Source of the DNA: Reinekea marina
Lineage (GTDB): Bacteria > Pseudomonadota > Gammaproteobacteria > Pseudomonadales > Natronospirillaceae
DNA length: 64,000 nt
Reading direction: 5' to 3'
NCBI RefSeq assembly: GCF_030409715.1
Contig: NZ_JAUFQI010000001.1
Location: 3,212,501-3,276,500 of the forward strand
Below, piece by piece: positions 18,953 through 29,350 of the stretch (positions are counted from its first letter, which is position 1; each line of letters starts with the position of its first letter). The position numbers and the translations under genes were made by a program. The notes below the pieces were generated by a model. It made no database searches, was not told the origin of the DNA, and saw only the letters and a program-made list of their open reading frames with translations.

Positions 18953-19126
18953 TTTAAACTGGTTAAAGCTCTCTTGCGAGAGTGGCTTGGGATAATAATC
19001 ACCATGTTTGAGAAATTGGGGCTTTGCCCTATTTTTCAAGGGCTTAGTATACCAGCATAAATAGGCACTGCCTATTTATGTTTGGTTAATGGGGTTAGCT
19101 GTTCACTCTGCAATCAGCTTTGGTGG

Positions 19127-20752
19127 CTACATTTTAAACATGGCTATTTGCTGATCGAATTGTTTAATCAGCGCATCTAGCTCTTTCGATATGCTTTGCG
19201 TTTGGGTCACTCGTGTATCGGTGTCTTCGGCTAGTGATTGAATGTCGGATATTAATGACGATATCCCCATAGCCACTTCGGTCTGCTCTTTTGAAGCGTT
19301 GGCTATTTGAATGTTCTTCTCGTTAATACCGGCCACCATGTCGGCAATTTCTTGAAGGGCGTTGCTGGCTTCGGTAATGTCTTTTTCGGTGGCTTGCGAG
19401 CTTAATTGGCCTTTATCTATGGCTACTACGGCATTATCGGCACCAGTTTTCACGTTTTCGAGTATGCGCTCGATCTCAGTGGTTGAATCTTGGGTGCGCT
19501 GCGCTAAGGTTCTTACTTCGTCGGCTACTACGGCAAAGCCTCGGCCTTGGTCGCCGGCTCGGGCGGCTTCAATGGCGGCATTTAGCGCCAGTAGGTTAGT
19601 CTGTTCGGCAATGGCTCTGATTACATCCAAAACACTGCTTACATTGGCGGCGTTTTCGGCCAGCTCTTTGATAACTTCTCCGCTTGAATTTAGATCGCTT
19701 ACCAGCTGCATAGATTTACGTTTAGCGGAATCGGCTATTTGCGTGCCGAGTGACGATTTTTGCGCTGTATCCTTGGTTATATCCGAGGTTAAGCCTGAGT
19801 TATTTGAAACTTCTTCGGCGCTGTGAGTAAGCTCTTGAACCGCCGTTGCTACTTGTTCCGTTGCACTGTATTGATGCTTAGATTGTTGGGCTAATTCATT
19901 CGACATATCGGATAAATGCGCTGACGATTGCGTTAAGGCCGATGAAGTAACTTTCATGGTTTCTACATTTTTGGTTAAAAAACTTTGCAGTAACCTTGCT
20001 GTATTCGCAATGTTGCCTATTTCATCATTACTCTGGTAACGGCACCCTGTTGAAAGATCGCCCTCGCCTATGGCGGCTAAATTATCCGCTACTTCACTCA
20101 ATGGGCGAATAATGACTTTGCTGACAAAATACAGGGTGACTAATGCAACCACAATAATTACAGCAATAAACGATACAAGGTTGATAACGGTATTGCGTTG
20201 TGAAGAGGATTCCAATACTGATATTTTGGCATTCACCTGTTCACCTAAGCGCTCTACTATTAAATCTAGCGCTGCCGACGGTGCACGGTCAATACCGCTT
20301 ACGGAGTTATCACCCACGGCAATATCAAACCCTGATGCAATAAATTGATTACGACCTTCACTGTAGGCTGATTTCATGGCGCTGTGATCGGTCAAAAATT
20401 GTTTGGCAAGACTTTGGGCTTCGGTTCCACTTTCTAGCAACGGCAGTAATTGGTTTACTATGTCTTGAACGGTGTCGTGGCGACTATTGAAACGATCCCA
20501 GTATTTCGCCATCTGCTCTGCATCGGCACCTCGTATTAGAACATTCTTCCATTCTTGCACTTGGCGCTTAAATTCTAAATTCGCTCTCAACGCTAATTCA
20601 CTGGCTAATTCATCGGTGTGCACCAGCACGTCATACTTTTCCATATCTCCATTTGCTCTACCTAATGCAATAAACGCAATAACACTGAGTGCGAAGATTG
20701 AACCATAAATAATTACCAATAGTTTTGCTTTTACGCTCGAAATAATAGCCAC
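19127..20752 (-). CDS. Methyl-accepting chemotaxis protein (paralogue 1)
   Basis: 541 residues from the GTG at 20752, which has GGAG six nt upstream and gives the same length as its neighbour; the frame is open 4 codons further to a TTG. Transmembrane segments at ~8-28 and ~190-212 enclose a helical periplasmic domain (~30-190), then a HAMP (~213-265) and a cytoplasmic signalling hairpin whose tip reads [37 protein letters not shown]. Ligand unknown. No CheR-binding pentapeptide is seen at the C-terminus (ends QQIAMFKM). Confidence 0.93.
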   Translation of the reverse strand: MAIISSVKAKLLVIIYGSIFALSVIAFIALGRANGDMEKYDVLVHTDELASELALRANLEFKRQVQEWKNVLIRGADAEQMAKYWDRFNSRHDTVQDIVNQLLPLLESGTEAQSLAKQFLTDHSAMKSAYSEGRNQFIASGFDIAVGDNSVSGIDRAPSAALDLIVERLGEQVNAKISVLESSSQRNTVINLVSFIAVIIVVALVTLYFVSKVIIRPLSEVADNLAAIGEGDLSTGCRYQSNDEIGNIANTARLLQSFLTKNVETMKVTSSALTQSSAHLSDMSNELAQQSKHQYSATEQVATAVQELTHSAEEVSNNSGLTSDITKDTAQKSSLGTQIADSAKRKSMQLVSDLNSSGEVIKELAENAANVSSVLDVIRAIAEQTNLLALNAAIEAARAGDQGRGFAVVADEVRTLAQRTQDSTTEIERILENVKTGADNAVVAIDKGQLSSQATEKDITEASNALQEIADMVAGINEKNIQIANASKEQTEVAMGISSLISDIQSLAEDTDTRVTQTQSISKELDALIKQFDQQIAMFKM

Positions 20753-20901
20753 GTGAATCTCCAAATAATAATTAGCCTGCCAACAAGAGTATCGGCTCCT
20801 ATTCTTTGGAATTTAGTGTAGATTTAGACTATGACAAGAAATTGAACAAAATAATAAAATACACTTACGAAGATGATTAGGATACATGCGCAGCGGCACT
20901 C

Positions 20902-20935
20902 CTGCCCTGTTCATACTGAACAGGGCAGTTTTTTT
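20902..20935 (+). terminator. Strong hairpin with T-run facing the plus strand
   Basis: CTGCCCTGTTC-ATAC-TGAACAGGGCAG followed by seven T on the plus strand, ending at the stop codon of the minus-strand chemoreceptor 2. In the sense direction of both flanking genes it has no T run, so it would mainly stop plus-strand (antisense) transcripts; it could still stabilise the chemoreceptor mRNA end. Confidence 0.7.
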
Positions 20936-22558
20936 CTACATTTTGAATAACGCGACTTGCTGATCAAACTTTTTAATCAATGCGTCAAGCTCTTCTGAAA
21001 TGGCTTGTGTTTGGCCAACTCGTTTGTTGGTGGCATCGGCTAAACCTTGTATGTTAGAAATTAACGAAGAAATACCCAAGGCTACATCGGTTTGCTCTTT
21101 CGATGCATTGGCTATTTGAATATTTTTTTCATTGATGTCGGCCACCATCGTTGCAATTTCTTGTAACGCGTTGCTGGCTTCGGTGATGTCTTTTTCTGTT
21201 TTTAATGAACTCTCCTGACCTTTATCCATCGCTACAACGGCATTATCGGCCCCGGTTTTTACATTATCTAAAATACGTTCAATTTCAGTAGTTGAGTCTT
21301 GAGTTCTTTGCGCTAATGTTCGTACTTCATCAGCCACTACCGCAAAGCCTCTTCCTTGCTCACCGGCCCTTGCCGCCTCAATCGCCGCATTTAATGCCAA
21401 TAAGTTGGTTTGTTCTGCAATCGCTCTGATCACATCAAGCACATTGCTTACGTTTGCCGCATTCTCGGCAAGCTCTTTAATCGCTTGAGCGCTTTCATTT
21501 AAATCGGACACTAATTTCACTGACTTAGTTTTCGCCGCTTCGGCAATGTGCGTACCTTGAGCCGACTTATCGGCGGTTTCTTGGGTTTTTTCTAATGTCA
21601 GTGCAGAGTTATTAGATACCTCTTCAGCACTGTGGGCTAGCTCTTGTATGGCTGTAGCTACCTGCTCGGTTGAGCTGAATTGCTCGTTAGATTGATGCGA
21701 GAGTTCTTTCGACATAGTTGATAAGTTAGTGGAAGATTGCGTCAAGGCCAAAGAAGTGGCCTTCATTGTTTCCATATTGTTCAACAAAAACTGGTGTAAT
21801 GCTCTTGCCGTATCGGCTATCTGCCCAAGCTCGTCTTTGCTTCTATACTCACAGGTTTGCTTTAAGTTCCCCTCACCTAATGCACCTAAATTAAGGGTAA
21901 CTAGCTTCAGTGGCTTTACGATGTAGTTTTGTATAAACCAGATAGCACCTATGGTGACAATCACCATAACCACCACAAATGCCAGAATATCAATAATAAA
22001 GTTCTTGCGTGATGAAGCTTCTAATATGGCCACTTTTTCGACAACTTGGCGCCCTAAATGATGAACGATCATGTCGAGTGCTTTCGAGGGTCCGTCGTCT
22101 ATGCCTGCCACAGTTTTATGGGCTTTCAATGCATTGTAGCCTGATGACGCAAAGCTGCTTAAGCTTTCTTCATAGGTCGCTTTCATGATCTCGTGATCAA
22201 TCAGAAATTGTTCTGCAAGAGTTAACGCTTCGCTGCCTTGTGTTAATAAAGGGATCAGTTCTTTCACTTCTTGTTGAACGGTATCGTGGCGAGATAAAAA
22301 CTTGTTCCAACTGGCCTCGCGTTCAGCATCTTCCGTGCCGCTAATTAAGACTTTTTTCCATTCAATCACTTGCCGCTTAAACTCTAAATCGGCTTTTAAT
22401 GCCAGCTCGCTGGCGTGTTCATCAACATGAATGAGTTGATCATACTTATGAATATCGTCATTCATTCGAGCCAGCGCAATAAATGCAACCGTACTTAATG
22501 CAGCAACGGTTCCCCCTAGAATAAACAACAGCTTGGTTTTAACACTATTAAATTGCAT
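20936..22558 (-). CDS. Methyl-accepting chemotaxis protein (paralogue 2)
   Basis: About 540 residues (ATG at 22558 after GAGGAG; a GTG lies one codon upstream). Same architecture as paralogue 1: two transmembrane segments, helical sensor, HAMP, and signalling tip [26 protein letters not shown]. The sensor domains are also alignable ([34 protein letters not shown] against the matching stretch of paralogue 1), so this is a tandem duplication with diverged ligand regions. Both genes end in FKM. Confidence 0.93.
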   Translation of the reverse strand: MQFNSVKTKLLFILGGTVAALSTVAFIALARMNDDIHKYDQLIHVDEHASELALKADLEFKRQVIEWKKVLISGTEDAEREASWNKFLSRHDTVQQEVKELIPLLTQGSEALTLAEQFLIDHEIMKATYEESLSSFASSGYNALKAHKTVAGIDDGPSKALDMIVHHLGRQVVEKVAILEASSRKNFIIDILAFVVVMVIVTIGAIWFIQNYIVKPLKLVTLNLGALGEGNLKQTCEYRSKDELGQIADTARALHQFLLNNMETMKATSLALTQSSTNLSTMSKELSHQSNEQFSSTEQVATAIQELAHSAEEVSNNSALTLEKTQETADKSAQGTHIAEAAKTKSVKLVSDLNESAQAIKELAENAANVSNVLDVIRAIAEQTNLLALNAAIEAARAGEQGRGFAVVADEVRTLAQRTQDSTTEIERILDNVKTGADNAVVAMDKGQESSLKTEKDITEASNALQEIATMVADINEKNIQIANASKEQTDVALGISSLISNIQGLADATNKRVGQTQAISEELDALIKKFDQQVALFKM

Positions 22559-22698
22559 CACCCTAAACTCCTCAATTAGATAGGCATTAGCTTTAGCCTT
22601 ATCAATTTGAATCTAGACCAAGCTGTTCAAAATGCAATATTGAGGCGCTTAAATTAGTTAATTAACGCCCAAAATGAATACAATTCAACCCATAGATA

Positions 22699-22727
22699 GG
22701 GGGTTTTAGGGGTTTTAGGGGTTTTTT
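22699..22727. repeat. Short G4T4-like tandem repeat
   Basis: About three units of GGGGTTTTA in tandem between chemoreceptor 2 and smpB. Low-complexity; could form G-rich structure, no function shown. Confidence 0.6.
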
Positions 22728-22783
22728 CTTACGATGAGCAGCAGCCTTGGATATAGGCTGCTTTCGGTGAGAGTAACCAATAA

Positions 22784-23269
22784 TTATCGGTTATAGGCCT
22801 TATTTACTCGCTGTAAATCGCGACTAGAATCACGATCTTTAATGGCGGCTCGTTTATCGTGTTGCTGTTTACCTTTTACTAAGGCAATGTCGGCTTTAAT
22901 TTTATTGCCTTTCCAATAAACACCTAAACAAACGGCCGTGTAACCGGTTTGCTGGGAATTGCGCTGAATCTTATCTATTTCCCGGCGATTTAACAGAAGC
23001 TTACGCGTACGAGTAGGATCGGCAATGACATGAGTAGATGCTGTATTTAAAGGCGTGATATGGGCACCAATCAAATAAGCTTCGTCGTTTTGAAAAATAA
23101 CGTAGCTGTCTACCAGCTGCAGTTTTCCAGCACGCATGCTTTTAACTTCCCACCCCATAAGGGCGAGGCCAGCTTCGTATTTATCGATGATATGGTAATC
23201 ATGGCGGGCTTTTCTGTTTTGAGCGATCGACCCACCGCTGGTCGATGCTTTTTTCTTTGGTTTATTCAT
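22784..23269 (-). CDS. smpB: SsrA-binding protein SmpB
   Basis: 161 residues. Begins with a basic tail and [42 protein letters not shown], and ends in the SmpB-typical lysine-rich [26 protein letters not shown]. It binds tmRNA and places its C-terminal tail in the mRNA channel of stalled ribosomes. Its RNA partner ssrA lies about 4 kb away on the same strand. Confidence 0.97.
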   Translation of the reverse strand: MNKPKKKASTSGGSIAQNRKARHDYHIIDKYEAGLALMGWEVKSMRAGKLQLVDSYVIFQNDEAYLIGAHITPLNTASTHVIADPTRTRKLLLNRREIDKIQRNSQQTGYTAVCLGVYWKGNKIKADIALVKGKQQHDKRAAIKDRDSSRDLQRVNKAYNR

Positions 23270-23397
23270 ATTGGCGATTATATCGCTTTTAGACTATTTG
23301 ACCATCATCATGTGTGCAAATATCGGGTATTGTATCGGCTTTCTGGTGCATTAATCGCTTGCCATGTACTTTTATGGGTAATAAAAGAGGAATTATT

Positions 23398-23733
23398 GTG
23401 TTTGGTTTGTTTGTATTGTTGTTGTATTGGTTTTTAGGCAGTGCATTTGTAGCTTGGGTAGGCTGGCCAATACCGGGCAGTGTTGTCGGCTTAATGGGTT
23501 TGTGGCTAACGTTAGTTATCTACGGCGGCGTACCAAATTGGCTGAAATTGCCTTCGAATTTGTTGATTCGCTATCTAACCTTAATGTTTGTACCCGCTGG
23601 GGTAGGACTGATAGAACATTTAGGAAGGCTATACAATTTAGGCGTTGCCATGTTTGTCATTATTGCGATCAGCACTTTGCTCACGGTTCTGGCAATGGCG
23701 CTTGTGTTTAAGCTATTAGGGAAACAATCATGA
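23398..23733 (+). CDS. lrgA: CidA/LrgA family membrane protein
   Basis: 111 residues from the GTG at 23398, chosen because AAGAGG lies 7 nt upstream and the first helix then begins FGLFVLLLYWFLG; in-frame ATGs further upstream lack a ribosome site. Four hydrophobic helices; the WPIPGSVVGLMGLWL and PSNLLIRYLTLMFVPAGVGLIEH segments are diagnostic. LrgAB/CidAB homologues are linked to murein hydrolase export control and to pyruvate/glycolate transport, depending on species. Overlaps lrgB by 4 nt (ATGA). Confidence 0.9.
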   Translation: MFGLFVLLLYWFLGSAFVAWVGWPIPGSVVGLMGLWLTLVIYGGVPNWLKLPSNLLIRYLTLMFVPAGVGLIEHLGRLYNLGVAMFVIIAISTLLTVLAMALVFKLLGKQS

Positions 23734-24443
23734 CGCCGGAACTCACCCTTTTATTTACACTCACCCTAACGATGGGCGTGTATTTTATTTCAGAGAAAAT
23801 TTACGTCTTTTGTCGGCGCTCTCCGTTAGCGCACCCGGTGTTTTTATCAATCGCGTCACTGATAGGCTTTTTAGTATGGAGCGGCTGGGAATACGAGCAA
23901 TTTAGACAAGACACGCAGTTTATTCACTTTTTACTAGGTCCTACAACAGTAGCGTTAGCCATTCCACTCTATGAACAAATGCCTTTAATCAAAAAAATGG
24001 CATTACCGTTATTGGTCGCTTGTTTTATTGGCGCGTTGGTGGCCGCCAGCAGCGCGGCTCTGATCAGTGCACTTTGGACAGGCGATTTAGTACTGAGCTT
24101 AAGTTTAATGCCAAAATCGATTACCACACCGATTGCGATGGATCTATCGCTTTTAGCTGGCGGAAGCCCTTCGCTAACAGCAGGTATTGTTTTGATAACT
24201 GGTGTAATGGGGTGTTTGATAGTGCCGATTAGCCTTCGTTGGCTAAAAATAAAAGACGATGCGACTCAAGGTTTAATCATTGGTATTACGGCGCATGGTA
24301 TTGGCACCGCACAAGCGTTTGAGAAATCGGCTACTTGCGGTGCTTTTGCAGGCTTGGCTATGAGCTTAACGGGCGTCATCAGCGCATTTGTCTTGCCGGT
24401 TTCTCCATTAACAACTTGGGTTGAAAGGCTAGTCGGTGGCTAG
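23730..24443 (+). CDS. lrgB: LrgB family membrane protein
   Basis: 237 residues with about seven hydrophobic helices. KSITTPIAMDLSLLAGGSPSLTAGIVLITGVMG and GITAHGIGTAQAFE are LrgB signatures. Paired with lrgA in a coupled operon. Its last 15 bp overlap, tail to tail, the convergent AstE/AotO gene. Confidence 0.93.
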   Translation: MTPELTLLFTLTLTMGVYFISEKIYVFCRRSPLAHPVFLSIASLIGFLVWSGWEYEQFRQDTQFIHFLLGPTTVALAIPLYEQMPLIKKMALPLLVACFIGALVAASSAALISALWTGDLVLSLSLMPKSITTPIAMDLSLLAGGSPSLTAGIVLITGVMGCLIVPISLRWLKIKDDATQGLIIGITAHGIGTAQAFEKSATCGAFAGLAMSLTGVISAFVLPVSPLTTWVERLVGG

Positions 24444-25451
24444 CTTTTTCAGCATCAAACCCGCTCGCTGCCCAACCGGTACCTTTGGGTTTGGAAACAC
24501 GACATACTCTTCTTCGTTTTCAACTTGATACGATTCTTCACCGTCTTTCCACACGGTAAAGCCCTTAGGGTAACCGGCAAAGTTGGCGGCGCTGTCTTCA
24601 ATAAAAAACTCCCAGGCATCACTGGTTTTATCTATTTCATGGCATACAACAAATGAATCGACTGCTTTTTTAGCCTTCGCTGGAAGCGCTTCCCCGGCAA
24701 TAAGTTCACGCAAGGCGTAATCTATGCCTACAAATTGTTTTAAATCGTTTTGCCCGAAAGGCTTTACTTTACCCAATTCAAGCGTGAAGCTTTCAGCATT
24801 GTATTTTAGTGATGTAAAAGAGCTAAAGGTGTTAGCCTCTTTTTGTTGCAATAAAACCGTTTGAATATCGGCTCTTGCTAAAAAGGCTTTTTGGCTTTCA
24901 GGCAATGTGCGATTAGGAACATAAGGGTAAACCGCAAATTTTTCGCGAGCACTGTCTCTTATGGCAGTGTGGCAATCGTAATGCATACGTTGAGTGACAG
25001 TCACTGGTTCTTCAGCGAAAAAATTAGCCACGTAAGCTTCAAGTTTTGCCGCACGTTTAACTTCTTTCAACGAAACATCATAGCCTTGCCAATCACCGCA
25101 AAACAGACGATTCATATTTACATCGACAAAGCGATCCGCTTCAATCATGGACCAAGGGTTGCCTAAAATAAATAAAACACGCTGACCACTTTTTTGGTCT
25201 TCCGCCAATAAATCATCAATGATTTTACTGATAATTTCGATGGGTGCGGTTTCATTGCCATGTACGGCACAAGAAATCACTAGCGATGTATCGCATGCCG
25301 TATTCGGCTCAAACTTAATGACACCCGTATCTAAAAACGTGACCTCAGTGCCTGCCGATAAAATATCGTGCTTTGGCTCGAGCGTTACATCGGCGTTAGC
25401 CATTGTGTGCTTGATTATGTCTTTATGGGGTGCAAAAAAAGATGATGTCAT
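24429..25451 (-). CDS. Succinylglutamate desuccinylase/aspartoacylase family (AstE- or AotO-like)
   Basis: 340 residues. Zinc-site motif CAVHGNETAPIE at about residue 62 and YDCHTAIRD at about 160 match M14-like AstE enzymes, and ETAPIEII and NMNRLF support it. AstE performs the last step of arginine succinyltransferase catabolism (N-succinylglutamate to glutamate and succinate). Position directly downstream of an arginine-type ABC transporter matches aotO of the Pseudomonas aotJQMOP operon. A terminator-like hairpin separates it from the permease gene, so expression may be partly uncoupled. Other ast genes are not in the window. Confidence 0.85.
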   Translation of the reverse strand: MTSSFFAPHKDIIKHTMANADVTLEPKHDILSAGTEVTFLDTGVIKFEPNTACDTSLVISCAVHGNETAPIEIISKIIDDLLAEDQKSGQRVLFILGNPWSMIEADRFVDVNMNRLFCGDWQGYDVSLKEVKRAAKLEAYVANFFAEEPVTVTQRMHYDCHTAIRDSAREKFAVYPYVPNRTLPESQKAFLARADIQTVLLQQKEANTFSSFTSLKYNAESFTLELGKVKPFGQNDLKQFVGIDYALRELIAGEALPAKAKKAVDSFVVCHEIDKTSDAWEFFIEDSAANFAGYPKGFTVWKDGEESYQVENEEEYVVFPNPKVPVGQRAGLMLKKLATD

Positions 25452-25502
25452 AACAGTGCCTGTCGGGTTCTTTATGTTTCTTGAGATTACAGCGGATCGG
25501 AT

Positions 25503-25532
25503 AAAAAGAAAGAGCCTTAGCGGCTCTTTTTA
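25503..25532 (-). terminator. Internal terminator/attenuator between permease M and AstE genes
   Basis: On the minus strand AAAGAGCC-GCTAA-GGCTCTTT is followed by CTTTTTAT. Within an otherwise co-directional operon it probably lowers AstE expression. Confidence 0.75.
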
Positions 25533-25541
25533 ATTGTGCTT

Positions 25542-26243
25542 CTAACGTGGCTGCAAATGGCCAAGCATTCGTTTTTCGAGCTGCTTAAACACACCCAAAA
25601 TGCAGAACGTTAAAGCTAAATAGATGAGTGCTACAAAAATGAAAGCTTCAAACGGCGAATAGTAGCGAGCGTAGATATCGCGTGCGGCGCCTGTTAAATC
25701 AATAATTGTCACTGTCGATGCAATAGCACTAGCGTGTAACATAAAGATTACTTCGTTACTGTAAGCTGGAATTGCACGTCGGAACGCGCTCGGCAGAATG
25801 ATGCGAGCCATTCGCTTGCCCCAGCCCATACCATAGGCCTTTGCGGCTTCGATTTCGCCACGCGGTGTCGCTAAAATAGCGCCACGGAAAATTTCTGTCG
25901 TATAGGCGGCGGTATTTAATGAGAACGCAATTAAACAAGGGTAAAAAGCGCGCTTGAATATTTCCCACCAAAAGGACTCTTGAATACCTTCAATTAACGT
26001 CACCCCGTAGTAAATCATGTATAGCTGTATTAGTAGCGGTGTTCCTCGAAACACATAGGTGAATACCCAAACTGGCCCGGAAATAAACTTATTTTCAGAA
26101 GCGCGCATAATCGCTAACGGCACAGCCAATACAAAACCAACGATTAACGATAGTACGACTAACTGAACGGTCTTAACTAAGCCATCACCATAGTGTGCCC
26201 AAGTTTCAGGGTTGCCAAAAATCTCTATTATTGATTCAAACAT
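25542..26243 (-). CDS. aotM: Arginine/ornithine-type ABC transporter permease (AotM/HisM-like)
   Basis: 233 residues, five to six membrane helices. FVLAVPLAIMRASENKFISGPVWVFTYVFRGTPLLIQLYMIYYG and the EAA loop EIEAAKAYGMGWGKRMARIILPSAFRRAIPAYSNE are those of polar amino-acid permeases of the HisM/ArtM class. Forms a heterodimer with the adjacent permease (4 bp away). The substrate assignment to arginine/ornithine is from gene order and binding-protein resemblance. Confidence 0.88.
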   Translation of the reverse strand: MFESIIEIFGNPETWAHYGDGLVKTVQLVVLSLIVGFVLAVPLAIMRASENKFISGPVWVFTYVFRGTPLLIQLYMIYYGVTLIEGIQESFWWEIFKRAFYPCLIAFSLNTAAYTTEIFRGAILATPRGEIEAAKAYGMGWGKRMARIILPSAFRRAIPAYSNEVIFMLHASAIASTVTIIDLTGAARDIYARYYSPFEAFIFVALIYLALTFCILGVFKQLEKRMLGHLQPR

Positions 26244-26246
26244 CTA

Positions 26247-26963
26247 TTAACCCTTAATTACGCCAGCACTGAATTTAACGTTAAGCCGCTTAAACACGAC
26301 ATCCGAAAGCGCTGCTATCGCTAAGAACACAATGGCAACTGGGATCAAAAACTTAAAGGGTTGACCCGTTGTTTTTGCCGCCTCCGAAGCTAAACGCACC
26401 ATATCAGCTAAACCAATAATGCTCACCAAGGCTGTGGTCTTAAGCAACACCTGCCAGTTGTTTGCAATGCCAGGTAAAGCATGTCGCATCATCTGCGGGA
26501 ACGAAATACGCTTAAATACTTGCCAGCCGCTCATGCCATAAGCTTTTCCTGCTTCTATTTGGCCGGGATCTACCGCCAAGAAAGCGCCTCGGAACGTTTC
26601 AGTCATATAGGCGCCAAAGATGAAACCAATGGTTAGCACGCCCGATAAAAATTCATTGAATGAGAAGAAGATGTCAATGCTGCCATCGCTTAGGTCGTAC
26701 AGTAAATTAAAAAATGAGTTGACCATAATTTGGCCACCATAAAACAACAGCAGCATCCAAACTAGGTCGGGCACGCCTCGAATTAAGGTCGTATAAAAAG
26801 TGGCTATTGCTCTGGGAACTGGGTTTTTGGACATTTTCGCCATGGCCCCAATGAGCCCTAACGTAAATGCTAAGATGATAGAAAGTGCCGCTAACTCAAT
26901 CGTTACGACAGCCCCACCCATTATCGAAGGACCATAGCCTTCAAAATCAAACATTCCAGCCAT
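26247..26963 (-). CDS. aotQ: Arginine/ornithine-type ABC transporter permease (AotQ/HisQ-like)
   Basis: 238 residues. FYTTLIRGVPDLVWMLLLFYGGQ and the EAA loop QIEAGKAYGMSGWQVFKRISFPQMMRHALPGIANNW mark the HisQ/ArtQ class. Carries a longer extracytoplasmic insert (NSFFNLLYDLSDGSIDIFFSFNEF), a feature I associate with AotQ-like permeases. Stop and next start are separated by 3 bp. Confidence 0.88.
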   Translation of the reverse strand: MAGMFDFEGYGPSIMGGAVVTIELAALSIILAFTLGLIGAMAKMSKNPVPRAIATFYTTLIRGVPDLVWMLLLFYGGQIMVNSFFNLLYDLSDGSIDIFFSFNEFLSGVLTIGFIFGAYMTETFRGAFLAVDPGQIEAGKAYGMSGWQVFKRISFPQMMRHALPGIANNWQVLLKTTALVSIIGLADMVRLASEAAKTTGQPFKFLIPVAIVFLAIAALSDVVFKRLNVKFSAGVIKG

Positions 26964-27054
26964 TGAAATTCTCTCTAATTATTATGATTACACTTGGTAT
27001 GCACTTGCCGCGTACTTGGCCAGCAAATACCAAGTAGAACCTGATGTTTTGAAT

Positions 27055-27079
27055 ATAAGGGCCCTAAAAGAGCCCTTAT
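27055..27079 (-). terminator. Intercistronic hairpin after the binding-protein gene
   Basis: ATAAGGGC...GCCCTTAT stem between binding-protein and permease genes. Such hairpins commonly stabilise or attenuate mRNA so that the binding protein is made in excess. A second inverted repeat (CTTGGTAT/ATACCAAG, 26994-27035) lies just after it. Confidence 0.6.
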
Positions 27080-27124
27080 TTTAGACGTTAATGGCTAAAC
27101 ATGCGCTTAGCCATTGAGTATCGA

Positions 27125-27883
27125 TTAAAGCTTGATATCGAAATCGAAGTACTTCTTCATGATGACATCGTAACGACCGTCTGCTTTGATTTTAGACAAT
27201 GCTGCCGATACTTTTTCTTCTAGCTCAGCATCACGCTTACGGAATGCCGCGCCAACACCTTCACCAAAGATACGAGTAGGCTCTTTAACGTATTCGCCTG
27301 CTTGGCTAATACCAGAACCTTCACCTAGCATTTCAATACCAACGGGTGCATCAACAAACATAGCGTCTAAACGACCACCTTTAAGATCTACAACCATGTC
27401 ATCGGCAGTGGTGTAACGAACAATTTCAGCATCTTTCAAGAATTCAGTAACGTAAGTATCCTGAATAGTGGCGCGCTGTGCACCAATACGCTTGCCGCTT
27501 GAGTTAGCTGGATCGAAGCCGCTGCCATCTGGAGCGAAGAAAGCTGAAGGAGTTGTGTAGTAAGGCTCAGAGAAAAGAACACGCTTAGCACGCTCTTCGT
27601 TAATAGACATAGAAGAGAAGATCATGTCGTATTTACGAGCTAACAAACCAGGAATGATGCCATCCCATGCTTGAATGACCCACTCACAATCGTTACCAGA
27701 AATTTCTTTACAAACTTCGTTACCAAGTTCAATTTCGAAACCTGTTAACGTACCGTCTGGGGCTTTAAACTCGAAAGGTGGGTAAGGTGCATCAACACCG
27801 ACTCGAATAGTATCCCAGTCTTTTGCTTCAACAGCAGAAGTTAGGGCGGCAACACTGGCCAAAGCAATTAAGATCTTTTTCAT
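27125..27883 (-). CDS. aotJ: Periplasmic amino-acid-binding protein (AotJ/ArgT-like)
   Basis: 252 residues. Signal peptide KKILIALASVAALTSAVEA. IRVGVDAPYPPFEFKAPDGTLTGFEIELGNEVC and WDGIIPGLLARKYDMIFSSMSINEERAKRVLFSEPYY are the SBP family 3 hallmarks, closest in pattern to lysine/arginine/ornithine-binding proteins. Captures substrate for the adjacent permease pair. It lies downstream of the ATPase gene with 101 bp between. Confidence 0.9.
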   Translation of the reverse strand: MKKILIALASVAALTSAVEAKDWDTIRVGVDAPYPPFEFKAPDGTLTGFEIELGNEVCKEISGNDCEWVIQAWDGIIPGLLARKYDMIFSSMSINEERAKRVLFSEPYYTTPSAFFAPDGSGFDPANSSGKRIGAQRATIQDTYVTEFLKDAEIVRYTTADDMVVDLKGGRLDAMFVDAPVGIEMLGEGSGISQAGEYVKEPTRIFGEGVGAAFRKRDAELEEKVSAALSKIKADGRYDVIMKKYFDFDIKL

Positions 27884-27984
27884 TATTATGCTCCATTAAG
27901 GATTATGTTTTCGAGCCTAGAGGCTCTGTTCTAGTTGTCGTATTAAACACGAGGCGCGTATGACCTCATGCTTGGGCTCCAAAA

Positions 27985-28755
27985 TCAATACTTTGGAGAC
28001 AAAAATTGCTTCATTCGCTCAGAAGATGGGTTCTCAAACACCGATTTAGGATTACCCTGCTCTTCAATCACCCCTTCGTGCAAATAGACAACCTGATTAG
28101 AAACATCTTTTGCAAACGACATTTCGTGCGTTACAACGATCATGGTACGGCCTTCTTCAGCCAAACCACGCATCACTTTCAACACTTCGCCCACTAATTC
28201 AGGGTCTAGTGCAGACGTTGGTTCATCAAACAACATGACTTCTGGGTTCATCGCTAGGGCGCGAGCAATAGCCGCACGCTGTTGTTGCCCACCAGACATA
28301 TGTGCGGGATAGTAATCTTTGCGGTCATACAAACCCACTCTATTAAGGTGCTCTTCTGCGCGCTCAATGGCTTCGGCTTTAGAGACGCCCAAAACATGAA
28401 TAGGTGCTTCAATAATGTTTTCCATTACTGTCATGTGTGACCAAAGATTAAACCCCTGAAAAACCATCGACAAACGAGCACGCATAAGTTCTACCTGGCG
28501 CATATTGGCCGGCATACGCTCGCCACGTTTATCCGTCTTAAAGGCAATATTCTCACCATGTACCTGAATATCACCTGAAGTAGGAATTTCTAATAGGTTA
28601 ATGCAGCGAAGAAAAGTAGATTTACCTGAACCTGATGAACCGATGAGAGAAATAACATCGCCTTTTTTGGCCTCTAAGGAAATACCTTTCAAGACCTCAT
28701 GACTACCAAAACTTTTATGTACATCTTTGACAATCAGAGGGGCAACTTCTGACAT
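27985..28755 (-). CDS. aotP: Amino-acid ABC transporter ATP-binding protein (AotP/HisP-like)
   Basis: 256 residues. Walker [10 protein letters not shown] (about residue 38), Q-loop, signature [16 protein letters not shown] (about 159) and Walker [15 protein letters not shown]; the insert [44 protein letters not shown] is typical of HisP/AotP. It is first in the operon here (P-J-Q-M-AstE), unlike the Pseudomonas order in which P is near the end. GGAG precedes the ATG. Confidence 0.92.
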   Translation of the reverse strand: MSEVAPLIVKDVHKSFGSHEVLKGISLEAKKGDVISLIGSSGSGKSTFLRCINLLEIPTSGDIQVHGENIAFKTDKRGERMPANMRQVELMRARLSMVFQGFNLWSHMTVMENIIEAPIHVLGVSKAEAIERAEEHLNRVGLYDRKDYYPAHMSGGQQQRAAIARALAMNPEVMLFDEPTSALDPELVGEVLKVMRGLAEEGRTMIVVTHEMSFAKDVSNQVVYLHEGVIEEQGNPKSVFENPSSERMKQFLSPKY

Positions 28756-29350
28756 TGTTATCTCCTAGAATACTTTGGTTTACATATAACATTGACCAGA
28801 TTAAAGCAGGACAGCATTACTGAGTATTTGTTTTTATTGATACAGGTCACATTTTGTAAACCCGCAGCCTTTTTGTAAAACACAATCTAACCTGCCTCTT
28901 TTCCATGTGCGACATTTTTACGAAAAAAGACAAGGCGATCGCCTTATACCTGTCAAATAGAGTTAAATTATGCATTTGAATCAAATAAAGCATAAACGCA
29001 TGCTGTTTCTGGTTACAAGTAATTTTAGGTGACAACCCCACATCGCTCAAATTAAGGGCAATATCTGGTTGTTTTATCGACATTTCGCGCCATCTTTGTG
29101 CAAGCAAAGTTAGATTTACAAGTTATTCTAAATAATTCTAACCTTAATTCGCTTTTCTTAAGCTCCCAGCTATTGCCCTATTGGAATGGCTGTTTTATGG
29201 TACTGCAACACTTTGATGAGCTGCTACTTAGTATCATCACAATAAAAAAAGCGACAACGACCAGATGCATTGGTCTGGGGAGAAGTTGCTACTCACTGCC
29301 GTTACCTCTTGCTACACGCAAACTGGGTAACAAAATGGAGAATCAAACTC
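28756..29350. promoter_or_regulatory. Long divergent regulatory region between aot and dpp operons
   Basis: 595 bp with no credible gene. Contains two perfect palindromes: AAGGCGATCGCCTT (28932-28945) and ATTTGA-A-TCAAAT (28974-28986), the latter nested in a wider TTATGC...GCATAA inverted repeat (28968-28994). These are plausible operators, for instance for an ArgR-type or a nutrient regulator, but no known consensus is matched with certainty. The last ~250 bp would form the dppA leader. Confidence 0.5.

Noticed and set aside
19362..19826. 154-codon plus-strand ORF within chemoreceptor 1
   Set aside because: Antisense to the highly conserved signalling domain; codon periodicity belongs to the receptor.
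22699..22727. G4T4 repeat as a telomere-like or programmed element
   Set aside because: Only about three short units; slippage of a G/T tract is enough to explain it.
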